Shown here: one piece after another, positions 25,495 to 33,278 of the stretch | Layout of the letters: each line of letters opens with the position of its first letter | Numbering within the stretch: the first letter of the stretch is position 1 | Origin: Chryseosolibacter indicum | GTDB taxonomy: Bacteria; Bacteroidota; Bacteroidia; Cytophagales; Cyclobacteriaceae | Length of the DNA: 33,948 nucleotides | Assembly (NCBI RefSeq): GCF_018598585.1 | Contig: NZ_JAHESD010000060.1 | Span: forward strand, 1-33,948 | Direction of reading: 5' to 3' | The notes under the pieces: model-generated | What the model saw: only the letters and a program-made list of their open reading frames with translations | Told to the model about the DNA's origin: nothing | The model's database searches: none | Position numbers and translations under genes: made by a program

Positions 25495-25965
25495 ATGCTT
25501 TGCCTTTTTTCAACAGTAGTGGTGTTGTTATTAATTTTTTACGAGGATATGAAAAGTCGAACTGTTAGACTTTTTCTATTTGTACTCTTATCCATATTGT
25601 TATTCTATTCAAGTTATAACGGTAAGAATTTATATACGCTTCTCATAAATATTATTTTTAACGTATTATATATAATCCTAATTACGTCCTTTGGTTATCT
25701 GTATACCGTATTAAAGAAGTCCGGTGTGTCTTTTTTTTCCTCTATAGGGCTCGGGGATATCTTGTTACTACTCTGCTTATCAGTTTGGTTCGAACCAATT
25801 ACTTTTATTGTATTCAATACTGTTTCTCTTATTCTTGCCCTTGTTATTCATCTTTCTTTAAAGCAGGCAATAGCCTCATATTCACAGTTTGAAACCGTTC
25901 CTTTGGCCGGATACCAAAGCCTATGTTTTTCTTTTTTACTAGTCTTCACTTTTTTCAATAGTTAG
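25495..25965 (+). CDS. Minimal prepilin peptidase (A24 family, peptidase part only)
   Basis: A 156-residue membrane protein with several hydrophobic helices. The two catalytic aspartates of type IV prepilin peptidases are visible: Asp18 in FYEDMKSRTVRLF (compare D.K.R.V...) and Asp88 in SSIGLGDILLLL, the GxGD motif. The N-terminal methyltransferase domain and CxxC pairs of PilD/GspO are absent, so it resembles short TadV/CpaA- or archaeal-type peptidases. It should cleave the pseudopilin encoded just upstream. It starts 11 bases after the pseudopilin gene and ends 3 bases before the ATPase gene. Confidence 0.82.
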   Translation: MLCLFSTVVVLLLIFYEDMKSRTVRLFLFVLLSILLFYSSYNGKNLYTLLINIIFNVLYIILITSFGYLYTVLKKSGVSFFSSIGLGDILLLLCLSVWFEPITFIVFNTVSLILALVIHLSLKQAIASYSQFETVPLAGYQSLCFSFLLVFTFFNS

Positions 25966-25968
25966 ATC

Positions 25969-27393
25969 ATGATTGAGTTAGAGATAGATATAAGTGGAAA
26001 AAAAATTGTCTCAAGTGATCTTGCGTGGGCTTACAGAATAATTCCATTTAATATTTCTGACGACGAATACCAAATGTATGTGGATGAAAACCTTGGAGAC
26101 GGGCAAATACAAGAACTCGAGGTGATCTTCGGTAGGAAAATTATACTTATTCCTGTTGCGTGTGCTGCCATTGAAAAAGCGCTGTCTAAATTTTATATAC
26201 GAGAAGGAAGTAAGCCTGTTTCAAGAACATCGTTAGACTCATCTCATAAGGAATTTCTTCAATTGTTGTTGCAAGATGCGCGCGCTCTGAAGAGTAGCGA
26301 CATTCATATAGAGATCTACGATAGTAAAGCAAGGATCAGGCTTCGTATGGACGGGAAACTAGTTGATCGGGTACAATTGAATAAGAGCGAATATCCGGCC
26401 CTTGTAAACAAAGTTAAAATTATGGCTGGATTGGATATTTCCGAAAAAAGGCTTCCCCAGGACGGTCGGATTTTCTTTAATAAAGACGGGTTAAAATTTG
26501 ATATTCGTGTTTCGGTACTTCCTACATTATATGGTGAGAAGATCGTGCTTAGACTTTTGGGTAGCAGTGCGACAAGTGTAGACATTGAGAACCTCGGTTT
26601 TTCAGTTCTTGATCTTTCAAGATATAAGGATGCTATTAAAAAAACTAATGGCATTGTCCTTATAAGTGGTCCCACAGGTTCAGGTAAGACAACAACCTTA
26701 TATGGGACGTTAAAATTATTGAATAGAGACACCGATAATATATTGACGGTAGAGGATCCAATAGAATATACATTAGAGGGAGTAAATCAGGTACAAGTAA
26801 AGGAAGATATTGGACTCACGTTTTCGAGTGCATTAAGAAGTTTTCTTCGTCAAGATCCAGACATTATAATGGTAGGAGAGATACGGGACGTAGAAACAGC
26901 AAGTCTTGCAATCCGAGCGGCCCTTACAGGACATCTAGTTCTCTCGACTATTCATACTAACTCTGCGTGGGGCACAGTCTCTAGACTAATAGATATGGAT
27001 GTTCCTCCATTTCTTCTTGCTAACACATTAAATATTTCGGTGGCGCAGCGCCTTGTAAGATTACTCTGTCCTTCTTGTAAAGAAAGGATGCCTTTTGTGA
27101 CGAGTATTTTGCCGAAAACTTTTACTCCCGAGGAAGTTCCTCAATGGCATTTTTCAGCACGAGGTTGCAATGAATGTTTTTTTACTGGATATAAAGGAAG
27201 GAAGGCGATATATGAAGTAATTCCGGTCGATAGTACTGTATGTGATTTTATTACAAACAATGAAAAAAATGTAAGTGAATACTTTAAAGCAGAAGGAATA
27301 AAGACACTTCAAATGAGCGCATTTGATGTTTTGGCTCAAGGACAAACAAGTATTGAAGAAATCTATTCTCTTCTACTCAATGATCAGTATTAA
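25969..27393 (+). CDS. GspE/PilB-type assembly ATPase
   Basis: A 474-residue secretion ATPase that powers pseudopilus/pilus assembly at the inner membrane. An N-terminal region (to about 100) is shorter than in full GspE. It has a Walker A GPTGSGKTTT at 234-243, an Asp box TVEDPIEYTLEGVNQVQV, a Walker B LRQDPDIIMVGEIRD, and a His box TGHLVLSTIHTN. The tetracysteine zinc site is complete: CPSC at 367-370 and CNEC at 400-403. The last 14 bases overlap the start of the secretin gene, so translation is likely coupled. No PilT retraction ATPase is present in the window, so this is more like a type II-type system or a non-retracting pilus. Confidence 0.93.
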   Translation: MIELEIDISGKKIVSSDLAWAYRIIPFNISDDEYQMYVDENLGDGQIQELEVIFGRKIILIPVACAAIEKALSKFYIREGSKPVSRTSLDSSHKEFLQLLLQDARALKSSDIHIEIYDSKARIRLRMDGKLVDRVQLNKSEYPALVNKVKIMAGLDISEKRLPQDGRIFFNKDGLKFDIRVSVLPTLYGEKIVLRLLGSSATSVDIENLGFSVLDLSRYKDAIKKTNGIVLISGPTGSGKTTTLYGTLKLLNRDTDNILTVEDPIEYTLEGVNQVQVKEDIGLTFSSALRSFLRQDPDIIMVGEIRDVETASLAIRAALTGHLVLSTIHTNSAWGTVSRLIDMDVPPFLLANTLNISVAQRLVRLLCPSCKERMPFVTSILPKTFTPEEVPQWHFSARGCNECFFTGYKGRKAIYEVIPVDSTVCDFITNNEKNVSEYFKAEGIKTLQMSAFDVLAQGQTSIEEIYSLLLNDQY

Positions 27394-29296
27394 AAGACTT
27401 TTCTTAGTATTGTCGGTATTAGTGCTACCGATTGGAGTAGTTGCACAAGACCACTTCAATAATAGATTAATTGATATTCAAAATCAATTAAATATTCTAT
27501 CTGATTCGGTTGCTCCGGGCTTAAATGAACTAGCAAATCTTTCCGTGTCGAATTTGCCGATACAATCTTTTTTAAGAACAGTTGCAGAAGGACATAATCT
27601 TAATATCCAGATAGATCCGTCCTTGAACATTATGTTGTCGAACAACTTTACCAATGTTCAGGTTAAGGACCTCTTATATTTCCTGTGCCAGGAGTACAAG
27701 TTAGACATCCGGTTTGTTAATAGCATTTTATCTTTCGTTCGTTACATTCAACCTCAAAAAGTAGAGCTTCCCCTGTCACCAAAAAGGCTAAACATTGCCT
27801 ATGATCCATTATCAGGCAAACTTTCTTATGATTTGGCAAATGATAGCTTAAGGAGTTTTGTTAAACAGATTACAGGCATAACCAACAGGAATGTGATTAC
27901 TAGTGGTGGTCCTGAACTGGAGCATAAAATAGTTAGAGGCTATATAAAGGACCTTCCTCTTGAAAATGCACTTGATAAGCTTGCATATATTAATGGGTTG
28001 AAGTTTTCTAAAACCAAGGATGGTGTATACGTATTCGAAAGCGCCACGCCGCCAGTGCAGCAATATAGTAATAACGCAACTTCCAATTATAATAATGTTT
28101 CTCGTGCTATTCCGAGCGGAGATATAACGGTCAGGGATTCTCTAATTGATTTGGATGTAGTTAATTTTCCTTTATTGGAAGTCATTCAACAAGTGTCGCC
28201 GCAATTAAACAAGAGCTATATTCTCTTTTCTGATTTAACTGGAAATACTACCGCAAAAATCAAGGGTGTGTCATATACTGAACTTTTGTCTTTCCTCTTT
28301 CAAGGAACGAATTTTACATACAAGAGACATGGACAGGTGTTTCTTATAGGACAGCGTAATGTAGAAGGATTTAAGTCGACTGAAATATACAAGCTTGATT
28401 TTCGCCCTGTGGAAGGAGTAGATAAAGAATTACCTGCTGAGTTAATTAAAGAGATTGAGATACGTCCTGTAAGAGAGCTTAATGCATTAATACTTAACGG
28501 AAATAAGCATAGAGTTGATGAATTAATATCCTTTTTAAAGTTAATTGATCAACCAGTTCCTAATATCCTCATTGAAGTGATTGTTGCAGATGCAAAAAAA
28601 GGATTTAGTCTGCAAACAGGTTTAAAAGCCTTTCTTTCTGATAGTGTACCTAAGACTAGCGGGCAATTATTTCCTGGAATAGACTTAACCTTAAGCTCAC
28701 GGTCCGTAAATAGTGTGCTTGATAAACTTGACTCAAGAGGTCTTGTTAATCTTGGTCGTGTGTCTCCTAAATTTTATACGACACTTCAGGCGATGGAGAA
28801 AAATAACAATATACAGCTACGATCTACTCCTAAACTTTCAACAATTAACGGTAGCAAAGCAAATCTCACAATAGGTGAATCTGTTTACTATGTTGAGCAG
28901 ACGCAAAATATTACAGGTGGTGTTAACCCAATAACAACCACTGCTCAACGATTTAATAAGGTAGAGGCCAATTTATCTATTACAATTAGTCCTGTGGTAT
29001 CGGGAAATGAGCATATTACACTTGATATTGTTGCTGAGTTTTCCGATTTTATTCCTCCTACAATACAAAATGCCCCTCCTGGGAACACCACAAGGAAATT
29101 TGAATCAAAGATTAGAATAAGGAACGAAGAAATGATCATTCTCGGAGGTTTAGAAGAACTGTCTAAGTCCGAAACCGGTTCAGGAACACCTATTTTGTCA
29201 CGCATCCCAGTTCTTAAATGGATTTTTAGCTCCAAAACAAGAGAGAATTCTGATAATCGATTGATTGTATTTATAAAACCAACAATTGTTTATTGA
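27380..29296 (+). CDS. Secretin (GspD/PilQ family)
   Basis: A 638-residue outer-membrane secretin. The chosen ATG 27380 gives the signal peptide MISIKRLFLVLSVLVLPIGV ending before AQDHF; the frame begins earlier but without a signal. It has an STN-like domain at about 50-125 (LPIQSFLRTVAEGHNLNIQI), then N-type domains (LRSFVKQITGITNRNVI, LLEVIQQVSPQLNKSYILF). The secretin core follows: NILIEVIVADAKKGFSLQTG, TTLQAMEKNNNIQLRSTPKL, GESVYYVEQ, EANLSITISPVV and the end block ILGGLEELSKSETGSGTPIL then IPVLKWIFSS. It would form the outer-membrane channel of the apparatus. Its start overlaps the ATPase gene, and the next gene starts one base past its stop. Confidence 0.93.
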   Translation: MISIKRLFLVLSVLVLPIGVVAQDHFNNRLIDIQNQLNILSDSVAPGLNELANLSVSNLPIQSFLRTVAEGHNLNIQIDPSLNIMLSNNFTNVQVKDLLYFLCQEYKLDIRFVNSILSFVRYIQPQKVELPLSPKRLNIAYDPLSGKLSYDLANDSLRSFVKQITGITNRNVITSGGPELEHKIVRGYIKDLPLENALDKLAYINGLKFSKTKDGVYVFESATPPVQQYSNNATSNYNNVSRAIPSGDITVRDSLIDLDVVNFPLLEVIQQVSPQLNKSYILFSDLTGNTTAKIKGVSYTELLSFLFQGTNFTYKRHGQVFLIGQRNVEGFKSTEIYKLDFRPVEGVDKELPAELIKEIEIRPVRELNALILNGNKHRVDELISFLKLIDQPVPNILIEVIVADAKKGFSLQTGLKAFLSDSVPKTSGQLFPGIDLTLSSRSVNSVLDKLDSRGLVNLGRVSPKFYTTLQAMEKNNNIQLRSTPKLSTINGSKANLTIGESVYYVEQTQNITGGVNPITTTAQRFNKVEANLSITISPVVSGNEHITLDIVAEFSDFIPPTIQNAPPGNTTRKFESKIRIRNEEMIILGGLEELSKSETGSGTPILSRIPVLKWIFSSKTRENSDNRLIVFIKPTIVY

Positions 29297-29297
29297 T

Positions 29298-30506
29298 ATG
29301 ATCAGGTCGATTGTAAATATAGGGGAAGTACTTGATTTGTATCTTGGTATTGATATAACTATAGATGTGGAGGGAACTCGAAGGATTGCTTATTGCTTAT
29401 TGAAAAAGGAAAATGAAAGATTAATAATAAAATATTGTAAGGGTGATTTGGATGTTAATGATACAGACGAACAAGTTTCTTTTTTGATTAAGAAAGGAAT
29501 TCCTATCCACGTTAACATTAATGGCAGACCTGTATTAACAAAAACGGTATCATCATCAGAACAGCCAGTAGGGGATGTGAATAGGTACTTTCCAGGACTT
29601 AGAAAAGAGGATTTTGTTATTCAGCTGTATGAAAACAAGAAAAATACATCTGTTACAATTATTCGAAAGGATGATGTTTTGAGTAATTTTTTGCCTGGTA
29701 TTAGGGTGCATACCGTTTCATTCGGTGTTTTGATTGTCGAAACGTTAATACCTGTTCTTAACGCTAATGCTATCACTATTAACAATCAGAGAATAGTTTT
29801 TGCAGATGGAGTAATTGACCACATTGAAAAGGGCGAGACTAAGTACGGAGACATTCTTAATATCGGTGGTGATTACATTCCACCGGAATGCCTGCTAGCG
29901 TATGCAGGGGCGATAAGTTTGTTTTTGCAGCGGATGCATATTACCATTGATGGTCTTCCCGACAGCCTTTTATTGGAAGCGAAACTTTTTCAAGTTAAAC
30001 GGGAACTATTTTCAATAGGAAGATATGTTTTGTTATCTCTGTTGATTTTTCTTGTGATTAATTCTGTCGTGTTTTTTTGGCTTCAGAGAAAAGTCACCGT
30101 AGCAGAAGAAGACCTTCTATTGTTAGAGGGAAGGAGTAAGAGAAAGCGGATCAACTCAATACGCAATTCTACGATGTCTGCTGCATACGATAAGATAGGC
30201 TGGGAGCTCAATAGAATTCCGTTGTTTTATGCAGATCAACTTGCATCCCATGTACCGGTAGAGATTCAGCTAAATATACTCGAGTTGGGCACTATCAATG
30301 AGAATGCATTTAAACAAAACAAAAAGGCATCTTTTAATCCCTTTGAGTTAAGAGTGCACGGGGTAACAGCAGATCCTGTAGTCCTTAGTGATTGGATTGT
30401 TGAAGTTGAGAAAGTAGACTGGGTAAAGGGAGTAACCGATCAGCGGTACCAATACGACCAGCGATTGAAAAGCGGTGTGTTTGAATTTAAAATTTTGGTA
30501 AAATAA
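29298..30506 (+). CDS. GspL-like PilM-PilN fusion, inner-membrane platform protein
   Basis: A 402-residue protein with a cytoplasmic N-terminal half of about 240 residues (YLGIDITIDVEGTRRIAYCL, later GGDYIPPECLLAYAGAISLF) like the actin-fold PilM/GspL cytoplasmic domain. One transmembrane helix at about 243-263 (VLLSLLIFLVINSVVFFWLQ) follows, and then a periplasmic half (ADQLASHVPVEIQLNILELG, LRVHGVTADPVVLSDWIVEV) like PilN/GspL. In type IV pili PilM and PilN are separate; here they seem fused, as in GspL. It would bind the ATPase on the inside and the PilO/GspM-like protein outside. Start ATG 29298 lies one base past the secretin stop; its own stop overlaps the next ATG by one base (TAATG). 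Confidence 0.8.
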   Translation: MIRSIVNIGEVLDLYLGIDITIDVEGTRRIAYCLLKKENERLIIKYCKGDLDVNDTDEQVSFLIKKGIPIHVNINGRPVLTKTVSSSEQPVGDVNRYFPGLRKEDFVIQLYENKKNTSVTIIRKDDVLSNFLPGIRVHTVSFGVLIVETLIPVLNANAITINNQRIVFADGVIDHIEKGETKYGDILNIGGDYIPPECLLAYAGAISLFLQRMHITIDGLPDSLLLEAKLFQVKRELFSIGRYVLLSLLIFLVINSVVFFWLQRKVTVAEEDLLLLEGRSKRKRINSIRNSTMSAAYDKIGWELNRIPLFYADQLASHVPVEIQLNILELGTINENAFKQNKKASFNPFELRVHGVTADPVVLSDWIVEVEKVDWVKGVTDQRYQYDQRLKSGVFEFKILVK

Positions 30507-31009
30507 TGGAGGGCCAACTGTTAATATATAAAAATAGAAGGCTAATTAAATGGCTTATTATTGCCATCGCTGCTCTTGTTTGTTTTGCGTCCGGCCGACA
30601 CACCTTTAGTTTGTTCCAGCGATATATAACGCTTAGTAATAACGATGGACTAGCAGAGCAACTTAATGTCACAGCCTCTAAATATCCGTCGGAGGCTTTT
30701 AACGGTGGCAGGAGAAGTGACGTTATTTTTGACGCTATTAGTACGGCGGCTAGAAATAATCAGGTTACAATAAAAAAGATCAATAGCCCTGTTCTGTTTG
30801 AGGAATCAACTTATGAATTATTAACAGAAGAGGTTGTGTTGGAAGGCGATTTTGTTAAAATTATTTCCTGTATTAACGAAGCAGAATCGAAAATGGATTT
30901 CATAAAAATTGCTTCTATGAAATTCGAACGGGAACAGCAATCTGCAAAAAGTGAAACATTATTGTTGAAAATCTATTTTCAATGGATAAAGGAGCAAGAA
31001 AATGAGTGA
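30506..31009 (+). CDS. PilO/GspM-like inner-membrane protein
   Basis: A 167-residue protein with a short cytoplasmic tail (MEGQLLIYKNRRLIK), one transmembrane helix (WLIIAIAALVCFASG), a coiled-coil-like stretch and a small periplasmic ferredoxin-like domain (FDAISTAARNNQVTIKKINS, TEEVVLEGDFVKIISCINEA). Position after the GspL-like gene, topology and size match PilO/GspM, which pairs with PilN/GspL. Family similarity is by architecture, not by strong motifs. Its ATG overlaps the upstream stop, and its end overlaps the next gene by 8 bases. Confidence 0.7.
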   Translation: MEGQLLIYKNRRLIKWLIIAIAALVCFASGRHTFSLFQRYITLSNNDGLAEQLNVTASKYPSEAFNGGRRSDVIFDAISTAARNNQVTIKKINSPVLFEESTYELLTEEVVLEGDFVKIISCINEAESKMDFIKIASMKFEREQQSAKSETLLLKIYFQWIKEQENE

Positions 31010-31376
31010 TAAGATAAGAAGACTGGTTGGCATTATATTGATTTCAGCCATTGTTTTGGTTTCATGTGAGGATATTATTGTAGAAGATATTTCTAGCGAT
31101 ACAGTTTTGCTTCGAGCTCCTGCTGATAATATAGTTACAAATACAAAGAAACATCTTTTGTGGTGGGATGAGCTGCCAGGAGTGAGTCAGTACAAACTTA
31201 TCGTGGTGTCTCCGGATTATGAATCACCTAGTATTATGTTATTAGATACTCTTGTAACAGATAATACCTTTGAAGTGGAGTTAAACGCAGGTAAGTATCA
31301 ATGGTGTGTGAGCGGCCAGAATACAGGATACAAGACATCATACAATTGCAGGACCATGGAAATTACAAATGAATGA
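31002..31376 (+). CDS. Small lipoprotein with fibronectin III-like domain
   Basis: A 124-residue lipoprotein: hydrophobic signal and lipobox VLVSC (Cys22). The rest resembles a single Ig/FN3-like fold (VLLRAPADNIVTNTKKHLLW, LPGVSQYKLIVVSPDYES, VELNAGKYQWCVSGQNTGYK), in which a W...LPG..Y...V pattern is typical of FN3 modules of Bacteroidota surface proteins. Its place inside the apparatus operon, overlapping the genes on both sides, suggests a role such as pilotin, secretin anchor or tip protein, which is inference. No known pilotin family was recognised. Confidence 0.72.
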   Translation: MSDKIRRLVGIILISAIVLVSCEDIIVEDISSDTVLLRAPADNIVTNTKKHLLWWDELPGVSQYKLIVVSPDYESPSIMLLDTLVTDNTFEVELNAGKYQWCVSGQNTGYKTSYNCRTMEITNE

Positions 31377-31858
31377 AAAATTCAAAAGTTACATGGTTGA
31401 TTATTCTTGTTATTGGTGTTTGGGGTACCATCGGCTTCAAAATCTACCGCAGCCTTAATAGTGACGAGCAGATTTTAACACCTACACTTCCAAAAAAGAT
31501 GACGCAAGTTACGACAAAGGAAAATTATCCTTTGTTATTGAACTATAATGATCCATTCCTAAAAAAAAACCAGTTGAAAAAGGCGTCTGAAATTCAGTTA
31601 AAAACTATTGCTGTAAGCAGAAGTGTTAAACGAGAGGATCAAAATCGCAATGTTATTATTACATGGGATAAAATTGTATATATGGGGCTAATGCACAACG
31701 CGTCTAAAAATATCGTTGTAGCCTCTCTTAAAATAGATGGAAACGATTATATAGGGCAACAAGGTCAGTTAGTTAATGGTTTTAAAATAGAGTCTATATT
31801 TAAAGATTCTCTTCAATTATCATTTGGCAATCAGTTTAAGTTTATTAAGAAACAATAA
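31373..31858 (+). CDS. PilP/GspC-like inner-membrane-to-secretin linker
   Basis: A 161-residue protein with an N-terminal membrane helix (VTWLIILVIGVWGTIGFKIY), a linker containing YPLLLNYNDPFLKK, and a small beta-rich domain (VYMGLMHNASKNIVVASLKI, DYIGQQGQLVNGFKIESIFK, SLQLSFGNQFKFI). The order YNDPF, then G...N......V.I.G..Y....G......I..I, is that of the PilP/GspC homology region, which links the inner-membrane complex to the secretin. It overlaps the preceding lipoprotein gene by 4 bases (ATGA). No PDZ domain follows, so it is closer to short PilP-like forms. Confidence 0.75.
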   Translation: MKNSKVTWLIILVIGVWGTIGFKIYRSLNSDEQILTPTLPKKMTQVTTKENYPLLLNYNDPFLKKNQLKKASEIQLKTIAVSRSVKREDQNRNVIITWDKIVYMGLMHNASKNIVVASLKIDGNDYIGQQGQLVNGFKIESIFKDSLQLSFGNQFKFIKKQ

Positions 31859-31859
31859 T

Positions 31860-32399
31860 ATGCAACGTTCATTTATATTTATTACAGTACTTGTTTTGTC
31901 ATGCTCAGTGGCGGTGAACATTTACCTTTATTTATCCAGACCTACAATTGCTTATGTGCGATCACGTGATTTAATTGAAAAATATTCAGGTACTATTGAG
32001 GCACGAGCTGCATTTGAAAGGAAGAAGTCAGCAATGCTGGCAAATGTTGATTCTTTAGAGGTGACACTTAATAAGGCGAGAGAAGCATTTGTTGAAGAAC
32101 AAACATCGTTAAGTTCAAGACAACAGGTGCAAAGGCAATCGGAGTTAGAGCAACAACGAACTCGACTTTATCAATATGAAGAAGCAATAGATCAGAAGAT
32201 TGATGAAGAAGATAATAAAATGATGAGTGCCGTTCTCAACCAGATCAATAGTTTTGTGGAAGAATATGCCAAAGAAAATAACATCGATATTATTTTAGGA
32301 ACAACATTGTCAGGCAGTTTACTTTATGGAGAGCAGTCTATGGATATTACTGAGCAAGTTTTGAGTTCTATTAACAATAAATACAAAGGTAATGATTAG
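31860..32399 (+). CDS. OmpH/Skp-like periplasmic chaperone
   Basis: A 179-residue protein starting at ATG 31860, one base past the PilP/GspC-like gene stop. A hydrophobic N-terminal helix (SFIFITVLVLSCSVAVNIYL) is followed by IAYVRSRDLIEKYSG, a long Glu/Gln/Lys-rich coiled-coil tentacle region (SLEVTLNKAREAFVEEQT, QRQSELEQQRTRLYQYEEAI), and the conserved OmpH end IDIILGTTLSGSLLYGEQSM then DITEQVLSSINNKY. OmpH/Skp proteins hold unfolded outer-membrane or exported proteins in the periplasm. Finding one inside a secretin-type operon is unusual and could mean a dedicated chaperone for the cargo or for the secretin. The N-terminus may remain as a membrane anchor. Confidence 0.85.
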   Translation: MQRSFIFITVLVLSCSVAVNIYLYLSRPTIAYVRSRDLIEKYSGTIEARAAFERKKSAMLANVDSLEVTLNKAREAFVEEQTSLSSRQQVQRQSELEQQRTRLYQYEEAIDQKIDEEDNKMMSAVLNQINSFVEEYAKENNIDIILGTTLSGSLLYGEQSMDITEQVLSSINNKYKGND

Positions 32400-33033
32400 G
32401 AATAGTCTCAACTCTCTTTTACTTTTTATTGTGGCGATTCTGATATTATCGTGTAATAATAAAAGACCTGCTTCACTCGGTGCTGAAAGCTATCTAAGAT
32501 GGATTTCATCAACAGAAAGCAATTTCGTCAAAGTAAAAACAATTAATAATTTCAATATTCAAGTAAAGTATTTGCCGTCACAATATCTTGCGTATCGAGA
32601 ATTTATGAATTCCGATTCTTTAAGTTATGATTCATTATTAAAATCCTATGCATGTGGATTGAGTTTCCAAATTTTGCTTCATGCTGATAAAAATGACAAG
32701 CACTATTATAACCTTCAATACTACGGTTTGACCAGCGAGGAGGAGCTTGCTGCGCGTATTCGTTATCTTAGCTTTGGAATTGAGAACTTCATTAGTATCA
32801 AGCACAATGAAAATTTATACTTGCCAATACTATCAAACTTTGAGGGATTCGATTTTATAGGAAATCGCTTGAGCTTTCAGGTAGTATTTGTAATTCCTGA
32901 ATACAATTGTGGTCGGGGAAGTACTCTTAATGACCTCATATTATCGTTTGAAGATCCATATTGGAGTACAGGGAAGAGTAACTTCGAGTTCAAAGGTGTT
33001 GATATTCTTAGAGCTCCACAGTTAGATTTGTAA
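32392..33033 (+). CDS. Lipoprotein of unknown function, last gene of the apparatus operon
   Basis: A 213-residue lipoprotein (lipobox ILILSC, Cys21, then NNKRP). The body is soluble with no named motif; segments such as IQVKYLPSQYLAYREFMNSD, LRYLSF-like RIRYLSFGIENFISI and NRLSFQVVFVIPEYNCGRG suggest a beta-rich domain. It starts inside the end of the OmpH-like gene (8-base overlap), so it belongs to the same transcript. Bacteroidota often encode such conserved lipoproteins beside RHS-type or adhesin genes. A role in assembling or receiving the cargo is inference only. Confidence 0.7.
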   Translation: MIRNSLNSLLLFIVAILILSCNNKRPASLGAESYLRWISSTESNFVKVKTINNFNIQVKYLPSQYLAYREFMNSDSLSYDSLLKSYACGLSFQILLHADKNDKHYYNLQYYGLTSEEELAARIRYLSFGIENFISIKHNENLYLPILSNFEGFDFIGNRLSFQVVFVIPEYNCGRGSTLNDLILSFEDPYWSTGKSNFEFKGVDILRAPQLDL

Positions 33034-33278
33034 GATGTCACCAAGCCTCATAGAGGTTCGTAGAAAAAATAATTATTTAAAAATTTTCATTTTAACGCTA
33101 CATAGCCGATCTTCGTCCTAGTTAAATCCCACTATGAAAATAAGAACCTCTTCACCTGAAATGGGACCTCTCCATTTTGTAATTCCTTCCCGAAAAGAAA
33201 TACTAATCACTAAAAAGTGCCTGCCCGAACCACAGGTATATGCTCTGTTGATTTTCTAATATTAGCTTAATAATATTT

